DNA of 64,000 bases from Plantago major (Eukaryota > Streptophyta > Magnoliopsida > Lamiales > Plantaginaceae), in NCBI GenBank assembly GCA_026545765.1, contig CM048840.1:52576580-52640579 (forward strand). Direction: 5' to 3'. Numbering within the stretch: position 1 is the first letter of the stretch; each line of letters starts with the position of its first letter. A program made the position numbers and the translations under genes. The notes under the pieces were generated by a model. That model saw only the letters and a program-made list of their open reading frames with translations, searched no databases and was not told where the DNA came from. Positions 10,450-21,589 of this stretch are shown here, piece after piece.

Positions 10450-11425
10450 GGTATTAGGGAGACCCTTGGTGGAGCTAAGAAAGAATATCTTACGGGGAAG
10501 GAGTTGAAAGCAGCTCAATATTATGTCCTCACGAATTGTGCTGAGGTTGATAAGTATATGGTTCTATTTGCGAGGTGGGCAACACTTTCTTTAAATTTTA
10601 ATATAGCTACGTAAGTCTCTACTTCAATTATAGACTTATCATCGAATCAATGTTTGCAGTGTTTTCAAAAAGCATTGTTTGGAAGAAAATCCTCAGATGA
10701 CAGAGGATACACTAGAGGAACTACTTGACTAAAAAATGGAATCAGAATTTCCAGATTGGTTCAAAGAGTATGTCCGGAATCCTATTAACAACGTCACATG
10801 CCTATACTTAAAGGCTCTCGCAGAGGGGCCATTCAAAAAGGTCTACACATTCCCAGGTTATATAGTCAATGGCCTTAGGTTCCACACGATTGAATGTAAC
10901 ACAACCATGGCGACAAGCAACTCCGGGGTGTGTGTTAAGGGTGCAGATTATGGAGACGCTGCTTTGTTTGATTTTCACGGGAAGCTAAAACGAATAGTGA
11001 GGATTGAATATCCCGGCTTGCCATTGAAACGAACCTTCTTGTTTGATGTTGAGTGGTATGATCCTAATCCAGGAGGTACAAGGAAGAATGAGCAGTATTA
11101 AATGGTTGATGTAAACTAAAAGAAAAGGTACAGAACCAAGTATGAACCATTTATTTTGGCGACTCAAGCACGGCAAGTGGTGTTTCTTGAATATCCAAGC
11201 AGGAAACGTGATAAGGCGGAATGGTTAGCTGCGATACCTATTCGTGCTAGCTCGAAAGTGGAGTACATTGAGAAAGACGACTCAATTACCAACTCGTACC
11301 AACAAGAGGATGTCGATAAACAAGCCGAAAATCCCATAGAGGCGGATGATGAGTTGTTTGATCTGCACGAGGACCAATATGTAGACTTAGAGAACGGCGA
11401 TAATGGTATATTATGTGTATTATAA
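10450..11425 (+). pseudogene. TNP2 transposase distal exons (DUF4216)
   Basis: A short exon near 10460-10577 (YLTGKELKAAQYYVLTN, then EVDKYM) precedes a probable intron about 10578-10660. The next exon carries the DUF4216 domain: FPDWFKEYVRNPI, LYLKALAEGP, YIVNGLRFHT, NSGVCVKGA and FLFDVEWYDP. In-frame stops lie at 10730 (before MESEFPDW) and 11099-11101, and a second block 11156-11425 continues with QARQVVFLEYPS and ends in an acidic tail. The domain order matches TNP2 proteins of plant CACTA elements; the stops show decay. Confidence 0.85.
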
Positions 11426-11534
11426 CTAGTTAGTAGTTGATAACACTTAAGTTTTTCTGTTGTGCATGATCATTTCAAAATTTGGGGACTTGTATACTAA
11501 CACATTTTACTGTATTTGTTACATGTTTTTGCAG

Positions 11535-13295
11535 ATGCCGCGCCAGAGACCGCAAGACGATCGTCCCCCTCACGCAATGAAAGCAAAGGGTAGTGCAGTA
11601 TGGGACATCGTCCGAGGAGGGGGAGGGCTCTGGTAGTTAGAGCACACCGTCTCGGATTGCTGAGTCCCCACTAGGTTCGAGCAGGGGCTCTACCTATGAG
11701 GATGACGACTGTCCCTACCTCGCGTGGGATCCCTAGATTCCCGACGTTACATGGGATGGGTTGCCGTTGATTTTTCCTATGGGTCCCAGCACGTAAGTAT
11801 TATACTTTCTTTTTATATATGTAGCACATAACTTATGATAGTTGACAAGTATAAATTGTTGTACAAAACTAATTAATATTTGTTTCTTGTATCTTACACT
11901 TTGACAATAGGTTATGGCCGAATACCGTAGCTGCAAAGATCGGTGACATCATTTGGACCAAGAGGGAGCCACCGGGCAGGGTGGTGAGTGTTGGTCTAGG
12001 ATATCGGACCGGATGAGAGCCGATTACTTCGATGAGTTGCGGGTAAGTTAAAATCTGACATTCATTTAATTACTTGTTATTATAATTGTTGTTTTAATAT
12101 GTGAGTAGTATGTTAGCCACTGTATGTGAGTGGTATGTTAGCCACTTTATTTGGGTGATATGTTAGTCACCGTTGTGTTAGTAAAATTTAGGACAATGTG
12201 AGTGGTATGTTAGCCACTATACGTGAGTGATATGTTAGTCACCATTTATGTTAGGTTGTTTTATCTTATTAAAATTGATGTAGACGGATACCTATAAAAT
12301 TTGAATGTTGTTTGAAATTGGGAATGTAGAAGTCGTACTACATTCCCAACAGGTTGCTCCCCGAGATATGGCGTGTTTATGAGACAGTGGGGTCTGCTCG
12401 ATATAGGGATATGGTTAGTACTTGGAAAAGAATTTGGGAGCGGAGACTTCTAAGGCCTCAACAGGTTAATCCAGAGGAGTGGGCCCTTTGGGAGGCATAC
12501 TGGAGACGAACTAATGTCCAAAATAATGCCGCCATCAACAAAGAGAACCGGATGTCTCAGTCTGAGGGAGCAGGAAAGGCCGTTCACCACCTTGGTAGGC
12601 GATCTACTATCACTGATCATTATAAATCGGTACGTAAGTGTATATGTATATATGTTTGTTGTCAATTTAGCATGTACGTGTATTTATAACTTGTGAGATG
12701 ATAAATGCTGCATATATATGTTGTTCAGTTGGCAAAGGGGAGGTGAAATCCAAGTTTGACATCTTAAAAAAGGCCAAGCTCAGGGACGACAAATGGACTG
12801 ACTGCAGGGCCGAGTCTATTGCGGTATGTTTATGCTGGTTAAAGTTCATATTTGTACACTACAAGTTTTTTTATAAAAATAGTAACTGATTATCATAATT
12901 GCAATTTACGGTTTCAGACTGAGATTGATGCTCGAGTACAGAGGGAGGAGGAGGAAACGGGTAACGTGCTGTCAACTGAACAAGTTGACAAAATCTTCTT
13001 GGAGGTCAACCAACCGAACAACAAAGGCCGAATATATGGACTCGGGAGCCTCGGTTATACGTTGGCTAGTCCTGGCTCCTCATCAACATCCCAGCAGCCT
13101 AGACAGCAGGTTTTCACACAGGCTCAGGTCTCGGAGTTGGTGCAGTCTCAGGTTTCTGAACATGTTGCCAGACTAGCAGAGGAGATGGAGCGGCGCAACA
13201 CACAGCTGAGGGAGGAGATGAACGAGCAGCTTCGGTTGCAGATGGAGGCTTTCATGTCCAAGTTTAGTCAGCACCCACCCCCGTCTGGTAGCTAG
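11535..13295 (+). pseudogene. CACTA second gene, TNPA/Transposase_24-like, multi-exon
   Basis: The ATG at 11535 directly follows a TTTTTGCAG acceptor; the same arrangement exists in the second CACTA (55934). Coding pieces: 11535-11800 (frameshifted), about 11910-12040, 12350-12630, 12728-12820 and 12917-13295. The last exon contains EQVDKIFLEVNQ, GRIYGLGSLG and a Gln/Glu-rich coiled coil ending QHPPPSGS, closely matched at 54161-54448. In En/Spm such proteins bind the subterminal repeats and assist excision; that role here is inferred. Stops and shifts in the first exon indicate a decayed gene. Confidence 0.75.
12101..12244 (+). repeat. Tandem mini-hairpin repeat in CACTA intron
   Basis: Five imperfect units built on GTGAGTGGTATGTTAGCCAC. 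Each can fold as a short hairpin with a TATGTTAG loop; stems are either AGTGG/CCACT type or GGTGA/TCACC type. The same array is in the second CACTA at 55204-55376. Confidence 0.75.
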
Positions 13296-13519
13296 TTATG
13301 TTTATAGTTTGTTCTTGATCTATGTACGTTCGGATATATTCTCTTTAGATTTGTTCGGATAATTAAGACTTATTTGGATCTACGGTTTGTTAACTTATGA
13401 ATGATTTATGATTGATTAAAACATTTTCCGTATTCTACATTTATTATCGAGTATTATATTGATTAAATAGGTGAAATACGAAAAACAGGTATTAATTAAT
13501 TAAAAAAATAATTAAAAAC

Positions 13520-13858
13520 TGTTAAATTTAGCAACGGATAGATTCTATCCGTCGCTGATAGTTTCGACGGATAGATTCTATCCGTTGCTGATATTAGCGA
13601 CGAATAGAATCTATCCGTCGTTGATAATAGCGACGGATAGATTCTATCCGTCGCTAAAATTGGCGACGGATAATCTATCCGTCGCCAATAATAAAAATTA
13701 AAAAAAAAATAAAAAAAGGTCAAACTCTTCCTCCGTCGTTATATCCGTCGCAAATTTGAGATGGATATTTTATCCGTCGGAATGGAACTCCGTGGCACGA
13801 CGGAGTTCCTATCCGTCGCTAAAGGATGGGGCGACGGATCTTTTTTTTTTTTGTAGTG
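13520..13858 (+). repeat. CACTA subterminal repeats and terminal inverted repeat
   Basis: At least six copies of ATCCGTCGC or its complement GCGACGGAT, mostly arranged as inverted pairs around ATCTAT or GATTCT centres, end in a T-run and TTGTAGTG. In En/Spm such repeats are the binding sites of the accessory transposase protein. Confidence 0.85.
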
Positions 13859-14391
13859 GTAGAATTATGAAACCCCTTAGGTCTTATTTATAGTTGAAAT
13901 TTCGTGCTATGGCCGCCATTGATCAATAAGAAAACAGACCCAGAGGCTAACCGACATCGGTTCATGGTCGCTGGTGACCGCAGAGCCTCTTCAAGGTCCC
14001 CGGTGGTACGCCAAGTGCGACTTTTTGATTCAACTGTTTTCTTCGTTCTTCAATTTCGGGCTTCGTAACTTCATTTTCTCGAAAAGTGGTCTTCTACAAA
14101 GTTGTTGCATCTTCAATTATCTTCGCATTGGTTGGTCACATGACATGTTTTGGCTCCTCGAACTCCGTGCAACAATCAATCCGGTGTATTCGCTTAACTT
14201 TCTCGATTTCGCACAATTATGCCGTTTTCGTGTCTGAAATCATGCAATTCCTCAAAAACGCGATCATGACCTACAAAATACACATGAAGTTGGTAATTGA
14301 CCATAAAACGATACAAATATTGCATCTAAGGCAAAAAATGAGGATCTAAAAGCATGCTATATCGCACATTTCATTGTCACATCATCGCTCA
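13859..14391 (-). repeat. LTR-B fragment (Ty3 family), interrupted by CACTA 1
   Basis: Minus-strand sequence starting TGATGTGACAATG (14391) and matching 32544-32000 and 58194-58740. Only the first 530 bases remain, the rest being cut where the CACTA 3' end abuts. There is no polypurine tract at 14392, so this is the outer end of a 5' LTR or a solo LTR. A short GC-rich palindromic patch (GGTCGCTGGTGACC type) is at about 13960-14020. Confidence 0.75.
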
Positions 14392-14404
14392 AATGACCAA
14401 TTCG

Positions 14405-14705
14405 GACAAAAATTGAAGCTCCATCAATGGAGATTCAAGCACCATTAATTGATAGAGCGTCAATTGAGCTCGAACAGATCCATTAATGGAGCCTGGAGTT
14501 GTGCAAGGTCCGTTAATGTAGCTCGAACAACTCGTTAATGGAGTTATTCAAGTTCCATTCGGAGCTTGAACAACTCGATAATGGAGCTATTTTAGCTCCA
14601 TTAACGATCTGTTGAAGCTCCATCATTGGAGCCCGATTTGGGTCTAATTTGAGCCTGATACGGGCTCCGACCATGGAGCATTAAGCTCCATTAGTGGTGA
14701 ATGTA
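14405..14705. repeat. Palindrome-rich array with GCTCCATTAATGGAGC units
   Basis: About a dozen variants of AGCTCCATTAATGGAGCT and its half-sites in 300 bases, with spacers such as CTCGAACAACTCG. No coding frame. Origin unknown. Confidence 0.6.
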
Positions 14706-15559
14706 AAAAAAAAATAAAAATAATTAGGATTTAGGGTTAATTGAATTTAAATGGTGTGTTGATGAGGAAAACGATACTTGTAATTTGGAAACAAATATAT
14801 TTTGGTGAAAAAAAGATGTAGAATGGTTTAACAAAAGGTTTGATGAATAGGATGATGAAATGAAAGAGTAAATTTGTTTTGGGCCAATTGTGAAATTTTT
14901 TCAAAAAATGATAGGGGTTGATGTGTATTTATCATTTGAATTTACACTTGAAAATGCATTTTCTGGATGGGTCAACAGAAAAATGGAATTTTGGACTAAT
15001 TTGTTGTTGTTAGAATCAGAGACACGAAAGTGTTATTAGGTAGTTTATTTGGTAGATCTGTTGCGATTTTCCCAAAAGAAAACTAAACAATCCAACCAAC
15101 TGCTAATAAAGTAACCTTCACATATAATATATAGCTTTATAATATTAGTTTCCTTAATTATTTTGCGTGTCGAAAAGTAAAGTGGACAACTTCTAACGGA
15201 CGGGGAGTAGATGTTTTGATTAACAACATAAGTGGTTTTATTAACAATATAGATTTGTATTTAAATAATTTATCTTTAAACGGTCTCCTGACAGAGCTTT
15301 GTGTTATTATTTATGTTTATAAATCTTTGCAGACATGAAATTAGGCCAGTAATTAATTACACAGTAATGGCATATTCATACATGGTTTAATTGATCATTG
15401 AAAATCTCCGAACATGGGATTTTTATTCATAATCGTAGAAAATATTCGAGCTAGGTGAGTACTCGAAATAGTTATTGAGCAAAAACACGGAAAAGAAAAT
15501 GAAAAGGAGATGCAAAATTAACCCATAGAATTCGACATCCATCACCTAACATATATATG
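14706..15559. other. Intergenic AT-rich sequence
   Basis: No coding signal seen. A copy of a dispersed repeat (ATGTTTTGATTAACAACATA, then ACGGTCTCCTGACAGAG) lies at about 15205-15300; related pieces are at 17050, 20570 and 21030. Confidence 0.5.
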
Positions 15560-15562
15560 GGA

Positions 15563-15961
15563 TTAACAGGATGCAAAAACCTCAACTGGATGAGTTTTGG
15601 TGATCCCTGCAAAGGTTTTCAAGTGGACTTTCCCATCTACGACCTTGATCTCATTCACCGGAACCCAAATCATCATCTCCTTGGCCTTAACACCCTCCAG
15701 TTTCTTGATTTTGCATTTCTCAAGGTAACTGGTAATCTTGCAATCGTAACTTACTACATCTTTGGATATCTTGTTCACATGTTCAAATTTCTTTTCCTGG
15801 TTAATCCACATGTAACCAGTTTCACGCACAAAGCCAACTTCTGTCACGTCGGCTAGGGGAAGAAGTCCCACGGGGAGCTCGAATTCCTCCATAAGTGATA
15901 CAGCAAATTTCAATCCCTCCTCATGACCCTTCTTCACGATTGCTCCTTCTCTGGATGCCAT
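15563..15961 (-). CDS. DUF538 family protein
   Basis: An intact intronless 132-residue ORF, the only complete host-type gene recognised in the window. It shows the DUF538 pattern: SREGAIVKKGHEEGLK near the start, FELPVGLLPLADVTEVGFV, TGYMWINQEKKFEH, VSYDCKITSYLEKCKIKKL, GVKAKEMMIWVPVNEI and AGITKTHPVEVF at the end. DUF538 proteins are plant-specific, small and predicted to be beta-rich; their biochemical role is not firmly established, although stress-response and lipid- or cell-wall-binding roles have been suggested. No signal peptide is seen, so the short cytosolic form is likely. The start at 15961 fits the family start, and a TATAAATA box is about 90 nt upstream. Confidence 0.93.
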   Translation of the reverse strand: MASREGAIVKKGHEEGLKFAVSLMEEFELPVGLLPLADVTEVGFVRETGYMWINQEKKFEHVNKISKDVVSYDCKITSYLEKCKIKKLEGVKAKEMMIWVPVNEIKVVDGKVHLKTFAGITKTHPVEVFASC

Positions 15962-16052
15962 TTCTTCTTGTTTTAGTACTTGTTTTGAATGTATACAAAA
16001 GATATTTATTTTTTATACTTGTATGTTTTATGTTCTCTGATGATGGCATGGG

Positions 16053-16060
16053 TATTTATA
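16053..16060 (-). promoter_or_regulatory. TATA box of the DUF538 gene
   Basis: Minus-strand TATAAATA 92 nt before the ATG, with a spacer that gives a leader of about 60 nt. Confidence 0.65.
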
Positions 16061-16445
16061 GATTTTAGGCGAGTTTACTGTGTAGGGGTATTTTGTCTAT
16101 TCACAGGGGTCACAACAATATACAAATGAATTAAGCTCACCAAGTTGGACTAACACTAACACTGGAGATAGAACAAGAATTTTGAAAAAGTTAGTCGGCA
16201 CTAAAATTCATATATATTAGGAAGCTTCCATTCAAAGTCAATATACATCTAAAAGATGTATAGAGGACAAGTTTTGAAAAGTCTCTCTCTAGTCTCTACT
16301 GTAATTTGATCATATTGGGAAGCTTCTAGATAGGTCTACTTACGTATTTCCACATTATAAACAGAGAATGATGAGAAAGGAGGAAAAAAAAAAAAAAACA
16401 GAGTCTGCAAATAATTTATCTAGAGATAAACTTGAATTATTGATA

Positions 16446-16696
16446 CTTCATTCGTTTCTGTAAAAGTGAAATAATTTTTCGTTTTGGGCGTTTCACTAAA
16501 AGTGTTACATTTACTTTTATGAAAATTACTTCCATAATACAATTCATTTTTAACCACACATTTTTGGGTTCACGTGTACTTTTCTACTCATTTAATATCT
16601 CAAACCCATTCTTAACCACATACTTTTTGGGACCACACATTCTTCTTAAAAATTGTGCAAATCAAAATTGTTTCAATTTTACAGAAACGGAGAGAG
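16446..16696. mobile_element. Degraded Stowaway-like MITE
   Basis: Flanked by TA, with ends CTTCATTCGTTTCTGTAAAA and its inverse TTTTACAGAAACGGAGAGAG. No coding capacity. It lies 9 bp from the next MITE. Confidence 0.65.
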
Positions 16697-16705
16697 TAAG
16701 ATATA

Positions 16706-16963
16706 CTCCCTCAATTCTTTATAAAACTTGTCATTTTACTATTCTGTGGTCAATTGTCTCCGACTTTGACCACAAATTACTCCTAAACTATAATTGTAAA
16801 TAATTTAATAAAATCATATAATGAAAATTTATTAAATAAATTTTCATTATATGATTTTATCAAATTATTTACTATTATCGTTTAAGAGTAATTTGTGGTC
16901 AAAGTAGGAGACAGTTGACCGGTCAAAGTCAAAATGGCAAGTTTTATAAAAAAACGGAGGGAG
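16706..16963. mobile_element. Stowaway-like MITE with near full-length palindrome
   Basis: TA-flanked, 258 bp, ends CTCCCTCAATTCTTTATAAA and TTTATAAAAAAACGGAGGGAG. The two halves are inverted copies almost throughout (TTTGACCACAAATTACTC against GAGTAATTTGTGGTCAAA), with a perfect inverted core at 16807-16861. Such elements are moved by Tc1/mariner transposases. Confidence 0.88.
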
Positions 16964-17636
16964 TATGATATAATTAATCAAAACGTCTATGTCTATGTTC
17001 TCAACATTAATGTTTTTCTATATTTAAAAAAAAGCCCATGCATTTCATTAACAAAATACACGTTTTGATTAATAATATGAATGATTTTATTAATAATATA
17101 TATCCGTTTCTAGATAATTTATACGGTATATAAACCGTATCTAGAAATACTTTGTGAATTTAATTTACATTAGCCAATTGGTTCTGGACACTAGACAGAT
17201 TGCCCCGTTAATATTTTTAATTTCTGAACATCCTTTCATTGAGCATTACATATGGCATAAATAATAGGGTTAAAAATTTAATATAATTCAACTTAATATA
17301 TGTAGCGGAACTTTAATTTCAATACTTATTATATTTTCAAACTTCACACACACGTACACATATACTCCCCCGAATTCAACTTCTCGCTCTCCATTTTAAG
17401 GTAACTTCTCATCTATTTAGCTACTAGTAAATGGCCTCTTGATACTCGGTAGGGAATGAATAGAAAGATTCAATTTACAAACATATAAATTTTACAATGT
17501 GTTATAACTCATGATCCAAAGCTATCACGATTTCATACGAAGTCATACACTACGGTTTGGAAAAATTAAAAGAAGTGTTTATAATGATAGCGAACACTAT
17601 TAAATATTCCTAGATCATATTTAAAACATAATATTA

Positions 17637-17874
17637 CTCCCTCCGTCCCAGTTTCATTTACCCGTGGGGCCGGACACAAGTTTTAAGAAAAAATTAAATA
17701 AAGTAGGAGAGATGTTAATAAAGTAGGAAAGAGATTGAATAAATTAAGAGAAATAGTGAATAAAATATGAGAGATAGTGAATAAAGTAGGAGATATATTT
17801 TCCATTAAATGAATTGGTAATTGAATTTGGGACGGACCAAAATGAAATACGTAAATGCAACAGGACGGAGGGAG
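17637..17874. mobile_element. Stowaway MITE
   Basis: TA-flanked, 238 bp, ends CTCCCTCCGTCCCAGTTTCA and the inverse ...GGACGGAGGGAG. AT-rich interior with repeated AAAGTAGGAGAGAT units. No ORF. Confidence 0.88.
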
Positions 17875-17995
17875 TATTTCATAATTTGTATAATGCTGAT
17901 TTATACACCAAGCTATGTTGTCATACCATAAGTATCATTCTATTTGTTGCATCAATAGTTTAATCAGTAGTCTCAATGAGTCCATTTATATTTGA

Positions 17996-18178
17996 CATGT
18001 CTGGATTTAGATCCTACCCTTTTAAAGTATGAGAGATAGTTAATAAAGTTTGAGAGAGAGAGAGAGAGAGAGAGAGAGTAAATAAAGTAGAAGATAGATT
18101 TTCTATTTAATGCATACAAAGTTGAAATCGGGACACCCCAAACTGCAATGTAAGAAGCTGAATCCGGGACAGAGGGAG
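17996..18178. mobile_element. Truncated Stowaway-like MITE with (GA)n microsatellite
   Basis: The right end GGGACAGAGGGAG|TA is present; the left end is missing. The interior matches the 17637 element (GAGAGATAGTTAATAAAGT) and includes a GA run at about 18051-18078. Confidence 0.65.
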
Positions 18179-19280
18179 TATAAAGATTTATATGTTTTAT
18201 GTGAAAAAAAAATTTGGTGAAAAAAAATTCTTTGGTGGCGGAGGGGACCCAAAACAATTATTCTTTGAACTAATATAAACTATGTGGGTCGATCGATGTA
18301 GTGTTCGAGACTTGTTACATGGGTACGTTGCATGTTGCGGTAGATAAAGGGGTGTTAGGGCATCAAGACGCTCGCGAGCTGGCCGCGAAAAAGCCCGGTC
18401 AACGCTCAGATCGAGCTCGAGATCGGTCAATGCGAGTTTGCTCGCAAGCAAGCTCGTTTCATTGTCGAGCTTGAATCGATCACCCTGGCAAAATGATCGA
18501 AGCTCGCGAGCTGCTCGTGAGCAATAATTAATTTAATATATATTTAGATTTATTTATTTACATATACATAAACTAGAACCTAAGAACATGCGTAGCGTGT
18601 TATTGTGACACATAATTGCAGTTATAGAAGATGTATATGAAGGCAAGTAATATCGTTGTTTCTAATAATGAATTGCATTTTTTCAAGCTGAATTAGTGTT
18701 TGAGTTAGTGTCAATTGATCGTTGTTTTTTTAATGATGAATTATTTTTTGTTGGGTTGAATTAGTGTTTAAAATTTAATTTGAGAAGACAGATAGAATTG
18801 AATTAGTATTTAAAATTTAATTGTAGAAGAAAGATTGATTTTTATTAGAATACATTAATTTTGTTGAAGTTGAATTAAGGTTTATAATTTGATTGAATAA
18901 AATATATTATTTTTTTATAATTAAAATCTAATTTACATATGCTTTTAAAGTAATAATTAAAAGTATATAAAGATATAACTCAACAAGTCCCGCCGGGGGA
19001 GAGTTCCCATTTTTACACAATTGAACCATGTCAGTACAAATTTCTCTGCAATCATGAACATGCCTAGTCTCAGCCAAAAGGAGCGTGAGAAGCACGAACA
19101 TAGAAGCCCATATACAAACAAAACCACTGAAACTTTCTAGGGGATTTCTACAGTCAGTCAAGGTGTCGCCCTGACTAACGTTAGTCACCTATTTTGATCC
19201 ATTAGATTAAAATTTTAACGATAGAGATCGAATAATCTGTTACCTATCACACTGAGTGTTGCCATGGGGTGTAGCTCGTG
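18179..19280. other. Intergenic sequence with GCTCGCGAGC palindrome cluster
   Basis: 18360-18530 is a GC-rich patch full of GCTCGCGAGCT, GATCGAGCTCGAGATC and related palindromes, a pattern common in non-autonomous plant DNA elements, but no terminal repeats could be fixed. 18540-19280 is AT-rich with no coding signal. Confidence 0.45.
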
Positions 19281-19284
19281 TCGC

Positions 19285-19461
19285 ACAAGGTGTTGCGCTA
19301 CGTGTTGCTCCAACCGCCTACGTCGCTTTAAATTATTTAAATGTATTTAAAAAAAATATTTTTGCTCTAACCGGAATCCTCCACGAAAGCTTGATCGAAG
19401 CTTCCGCCATGGACTGCTGGAGCTCCGGCCACACCACTGCCGGAGCTCCGGTGGAAGCTCC

Positions 19462-19498
<37 letters not shown>

Positions 19499-19975
19499 TG
19501 AGCTTCCACCATGGAAGCTCCGACATTGATCGGAGCTTCCATGGCGGAAGCTCCGATTTGGAGCTTCCATGGCGCCATGGAAGCTCCGACCGGAGCTTCC
19601 GCCATGGAAGCTCCGGATCGGAGCTTTCATGGCGGAAGCTCAATTAAAAAAAAGAAAAAGAAAGAAAGAAGATCTAACTTCCACCGAGCTCCCAAATGAT
19701 TTTGGTGGTGTGCGGTGTTGGTTGTGGGGAAGAAGATGGTGGGTGGTGGTGTTGGTGCGGTGGTAGTGGGTGGTGGTGGGGATTGGGAAAGGTGAGTTAA
19801 AATTTTAATAATTAATTTTTTTGAAGAATTTAATAGTTTAAAAAAAATATATTTTTTATTTTTTAATAGCGTTAATTTTTTAATATATCAAAAATATTTT
19901 ATTTAAATAATTTAAAGCAACGTAGACGCTAGAAATGACGTAAACGTTAGAAGAACACCTTTTGTGACAGTAGAA
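19285..19975. mobile_element. Non-autonomous TIR element with internal palindrome array
   Basis: Imperfect inverted ends of about 65 bp: left CGCACAAGGTGTTGC... to CTACGTCGCTTTAAATTATT; right the inverse, AATAATTTAAAGCAACGTAG to ACACCTTTTGTGAC. The interior (19380-19640) is a palindrome array of GGAGCTTCCATGGCGGAAGC type, split by a run of 28 T (19466-19493). No transposase. The superfamily is unclear because a target duplication could not be fixed. Confidence 0.6.
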
Positions 19976-20019
19976 TTTGAGGCATACGCAGAATCTGACA
20001 CGCCGACGTCGACACTGAC

Positions 20020-20400
20020 CGACCAGTATAAAACCTGAACTTTCTATTCGTGCTCTCATTCGTTTTCTTCATCTCTTTCATTTTCTCCACCCAAATTTAA
20101 TTTCCATTGAAACATCCCATAAACAAATCAAACGATGAAACAATCTATATCAAATTTTTCATCTTGCTTAGAGCTTCACAATGATATGCTTAGAGCTTCA
20201 CCATGATATACTTGAACAAACAAAAAGATGGAGGATTCAAAACCCTAGAATTGCGACGGAGGAGCTCCGGCTCCTTCTCATCTCCGATCTTCTTGCCGCC
20301 GCTTGAGACCTCATCATCATCCAGATCCACATCCTCACCATTTCAGCAGGTGGAACATCGGCATATCGAAATCCATGGAAACGTCAACGAATGATTACAG
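20020..20400 (+). other. Promoter-like sequence and short first-exon-like ORF, unidentified
   Basis: A GTATAAAACC box near 20027 is followed by a pyrimidine-rich leader and an ORF of 63 codons (20203-20394) with Ser/Arg-rich sequence. This may be a captured or abandoned gene start. The protein is not recognised and may not be real. Confidence 0.25.
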
Positions 20401-20559
20401 ATTATATGGGTGAATTCCAGAGAGTTCTGTGTTCTGGACTTGGTTGATTTGATGAAAGGTCAAGATGGCTCAAGAGATCATCAGATTTGATACTTTTTCT
20501 TTTTTACCTTTGACTTTCACCTTCTCACGTTATATATTGTTAGATTCACTCAGTTTCAT

Positions 20560-21340
20560 GGGAACGATCTCATGAAAACCTATCTTATTACGAAAATCAT
20601 TCATGTTATTAATTAAAACGTTTATGTTGTTAACGAAAAGAGTCTTGATATAATATAAAAAACAAATGATTGAGAACATATATGTTTTCATTAATAACAT
20701 TGATAATTTTCTTGACAATACATGTCCGTCTCTAAATAAATTATCTAGAGACCGTCTCTCAGGAGACTTACTCTAGAAATGACTATGTTTGATCCTTTTA
20801 AAGTTATTTATGTACTCAGCTATATTAGTTGCATTTAGCGGATACAAAAAATTAACCATACGAAAAGAGTAGTGTAAATAGAAAAATAGTATCTTTTAGT
20901 AATTGAAAATAACGTTACATAAAGTAATAAGTCCGTGAGACCGACTATAATAAGAATTTAAAAAGATCAACAAATACACAAAGTCACATGATAGACGGTA
21001 TTTAGATAACTTATCTAAAGACGTCTCATGATATCAATAAAATCATCCATATTATTAATCAAAACGTCTATGTTGTTAACGAAATAAGTCTTGTTGTAGT
21101 ATGGAAAACACTAATGTTAAGAACATAAGTGTTTTATAATAACATCGATAATTTTCTTGACAATTAGGTCCGTATCTAAATAAATTATTTAGAGATCATA
21201 TCTCAGGAAACTTAATTCAACAATTAATCAACAATATAACTAATAAGTTAAATTGTTTAATTAAGAACCTCGTTGTTTTCATTAAATTTTTTTTTTGAAG
21301 AACATAGACGTTCTGATTAAAGCGTCGATGTTTTCTTAAT
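20560..21340. repeat. Dispersed AT-rich repeat, two full copies and fragments
   Basis: Two copies (about 20571-20770 and 21030-21220) share AAAACGTTTATGTTGTTAACGA-like, TTTCTTGACAAT and CTAAATAAATTATCTAGAGA segments, ending in CAGGAGACTTA or a variant. Partial copies occur near 15210, 16980, 17050 and 21300. No coding capacity; perhaps a MITE family, but inverted ends were not established. Confidence 0.5.
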
Positions 21341-21406
21341 ATAATATGTCCATTCCTTTTAAATTAACTATAAACAGTATCACACAATCCTAAACATTAC
21401 ACATTT

Positions 21407-21433
21407 ACACGTAGCGTGTTACGTAATTACTAG
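21407..21433 (+). mobile_element. Helitron-like 3' terminus
   Basis: The hairpin ACACG-TAG-CGTGT (21407-21419) is followed 10 nt later by CTAG then T, the classical Helitron 3' end at an A/T target. The matching 5' TC end was not identified. Confidence 0.5.
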
Positions 21434-21589
21434 TAATAATAATATAACCAAATACCAAGCGAGTGGAGAAGGACCGATTATATCTCGATTTGCTCATTCT
21501 GTGTGTAAAAAGTGTGGCTTTGAAAAGTAAGACCAGTCTCACACATTTGCGCGTGTAATACAAACAAGAAACCCATATGCACATATCTC

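Larger units (their letters stand above)
9800..13858 (+). mobile_element. CACTA (En/Spm-type) DNA transposon 1, 5' part lost
   Basis: Transposase domains DUF4218 and DUF4216 of a TNP2 gene, then a second multi-exon gene of the TNPA/Transposase_24 type, then subterminal ATCCGTCGC repeats and the end TTGTAGTG (the complement of CACTACAA) at 13851-13858. The 5' end and most of TNP2 are missing or displaced by copia element 1, which is inserted in the coding exon at 9800. The 3' end sits in an LTR-B copy. Confidence 0.88.

Noticed and set aside
15557..15856. Plus-strand ORF opposite the DUF538 gene
   Set aside because: Antisense shadow of a well-supported gene with family motifs on the minus strand.
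16807..16861. Rho-independent-type terminator
   Set aside because: The inverted repeat is the core of a MITE in a plant genome.
18585..18600. A third Helitron end
   Set aside because: Hairpin similar to the other two, but no CTRR follows within 15 nt.
19347..19643. Two ORFs rich in Ser, Phe and His around the T28 run
   Set aside because: Products of the palindrome array read in different frames, with a poly-Lys stretch from the T-run; not protein-like.
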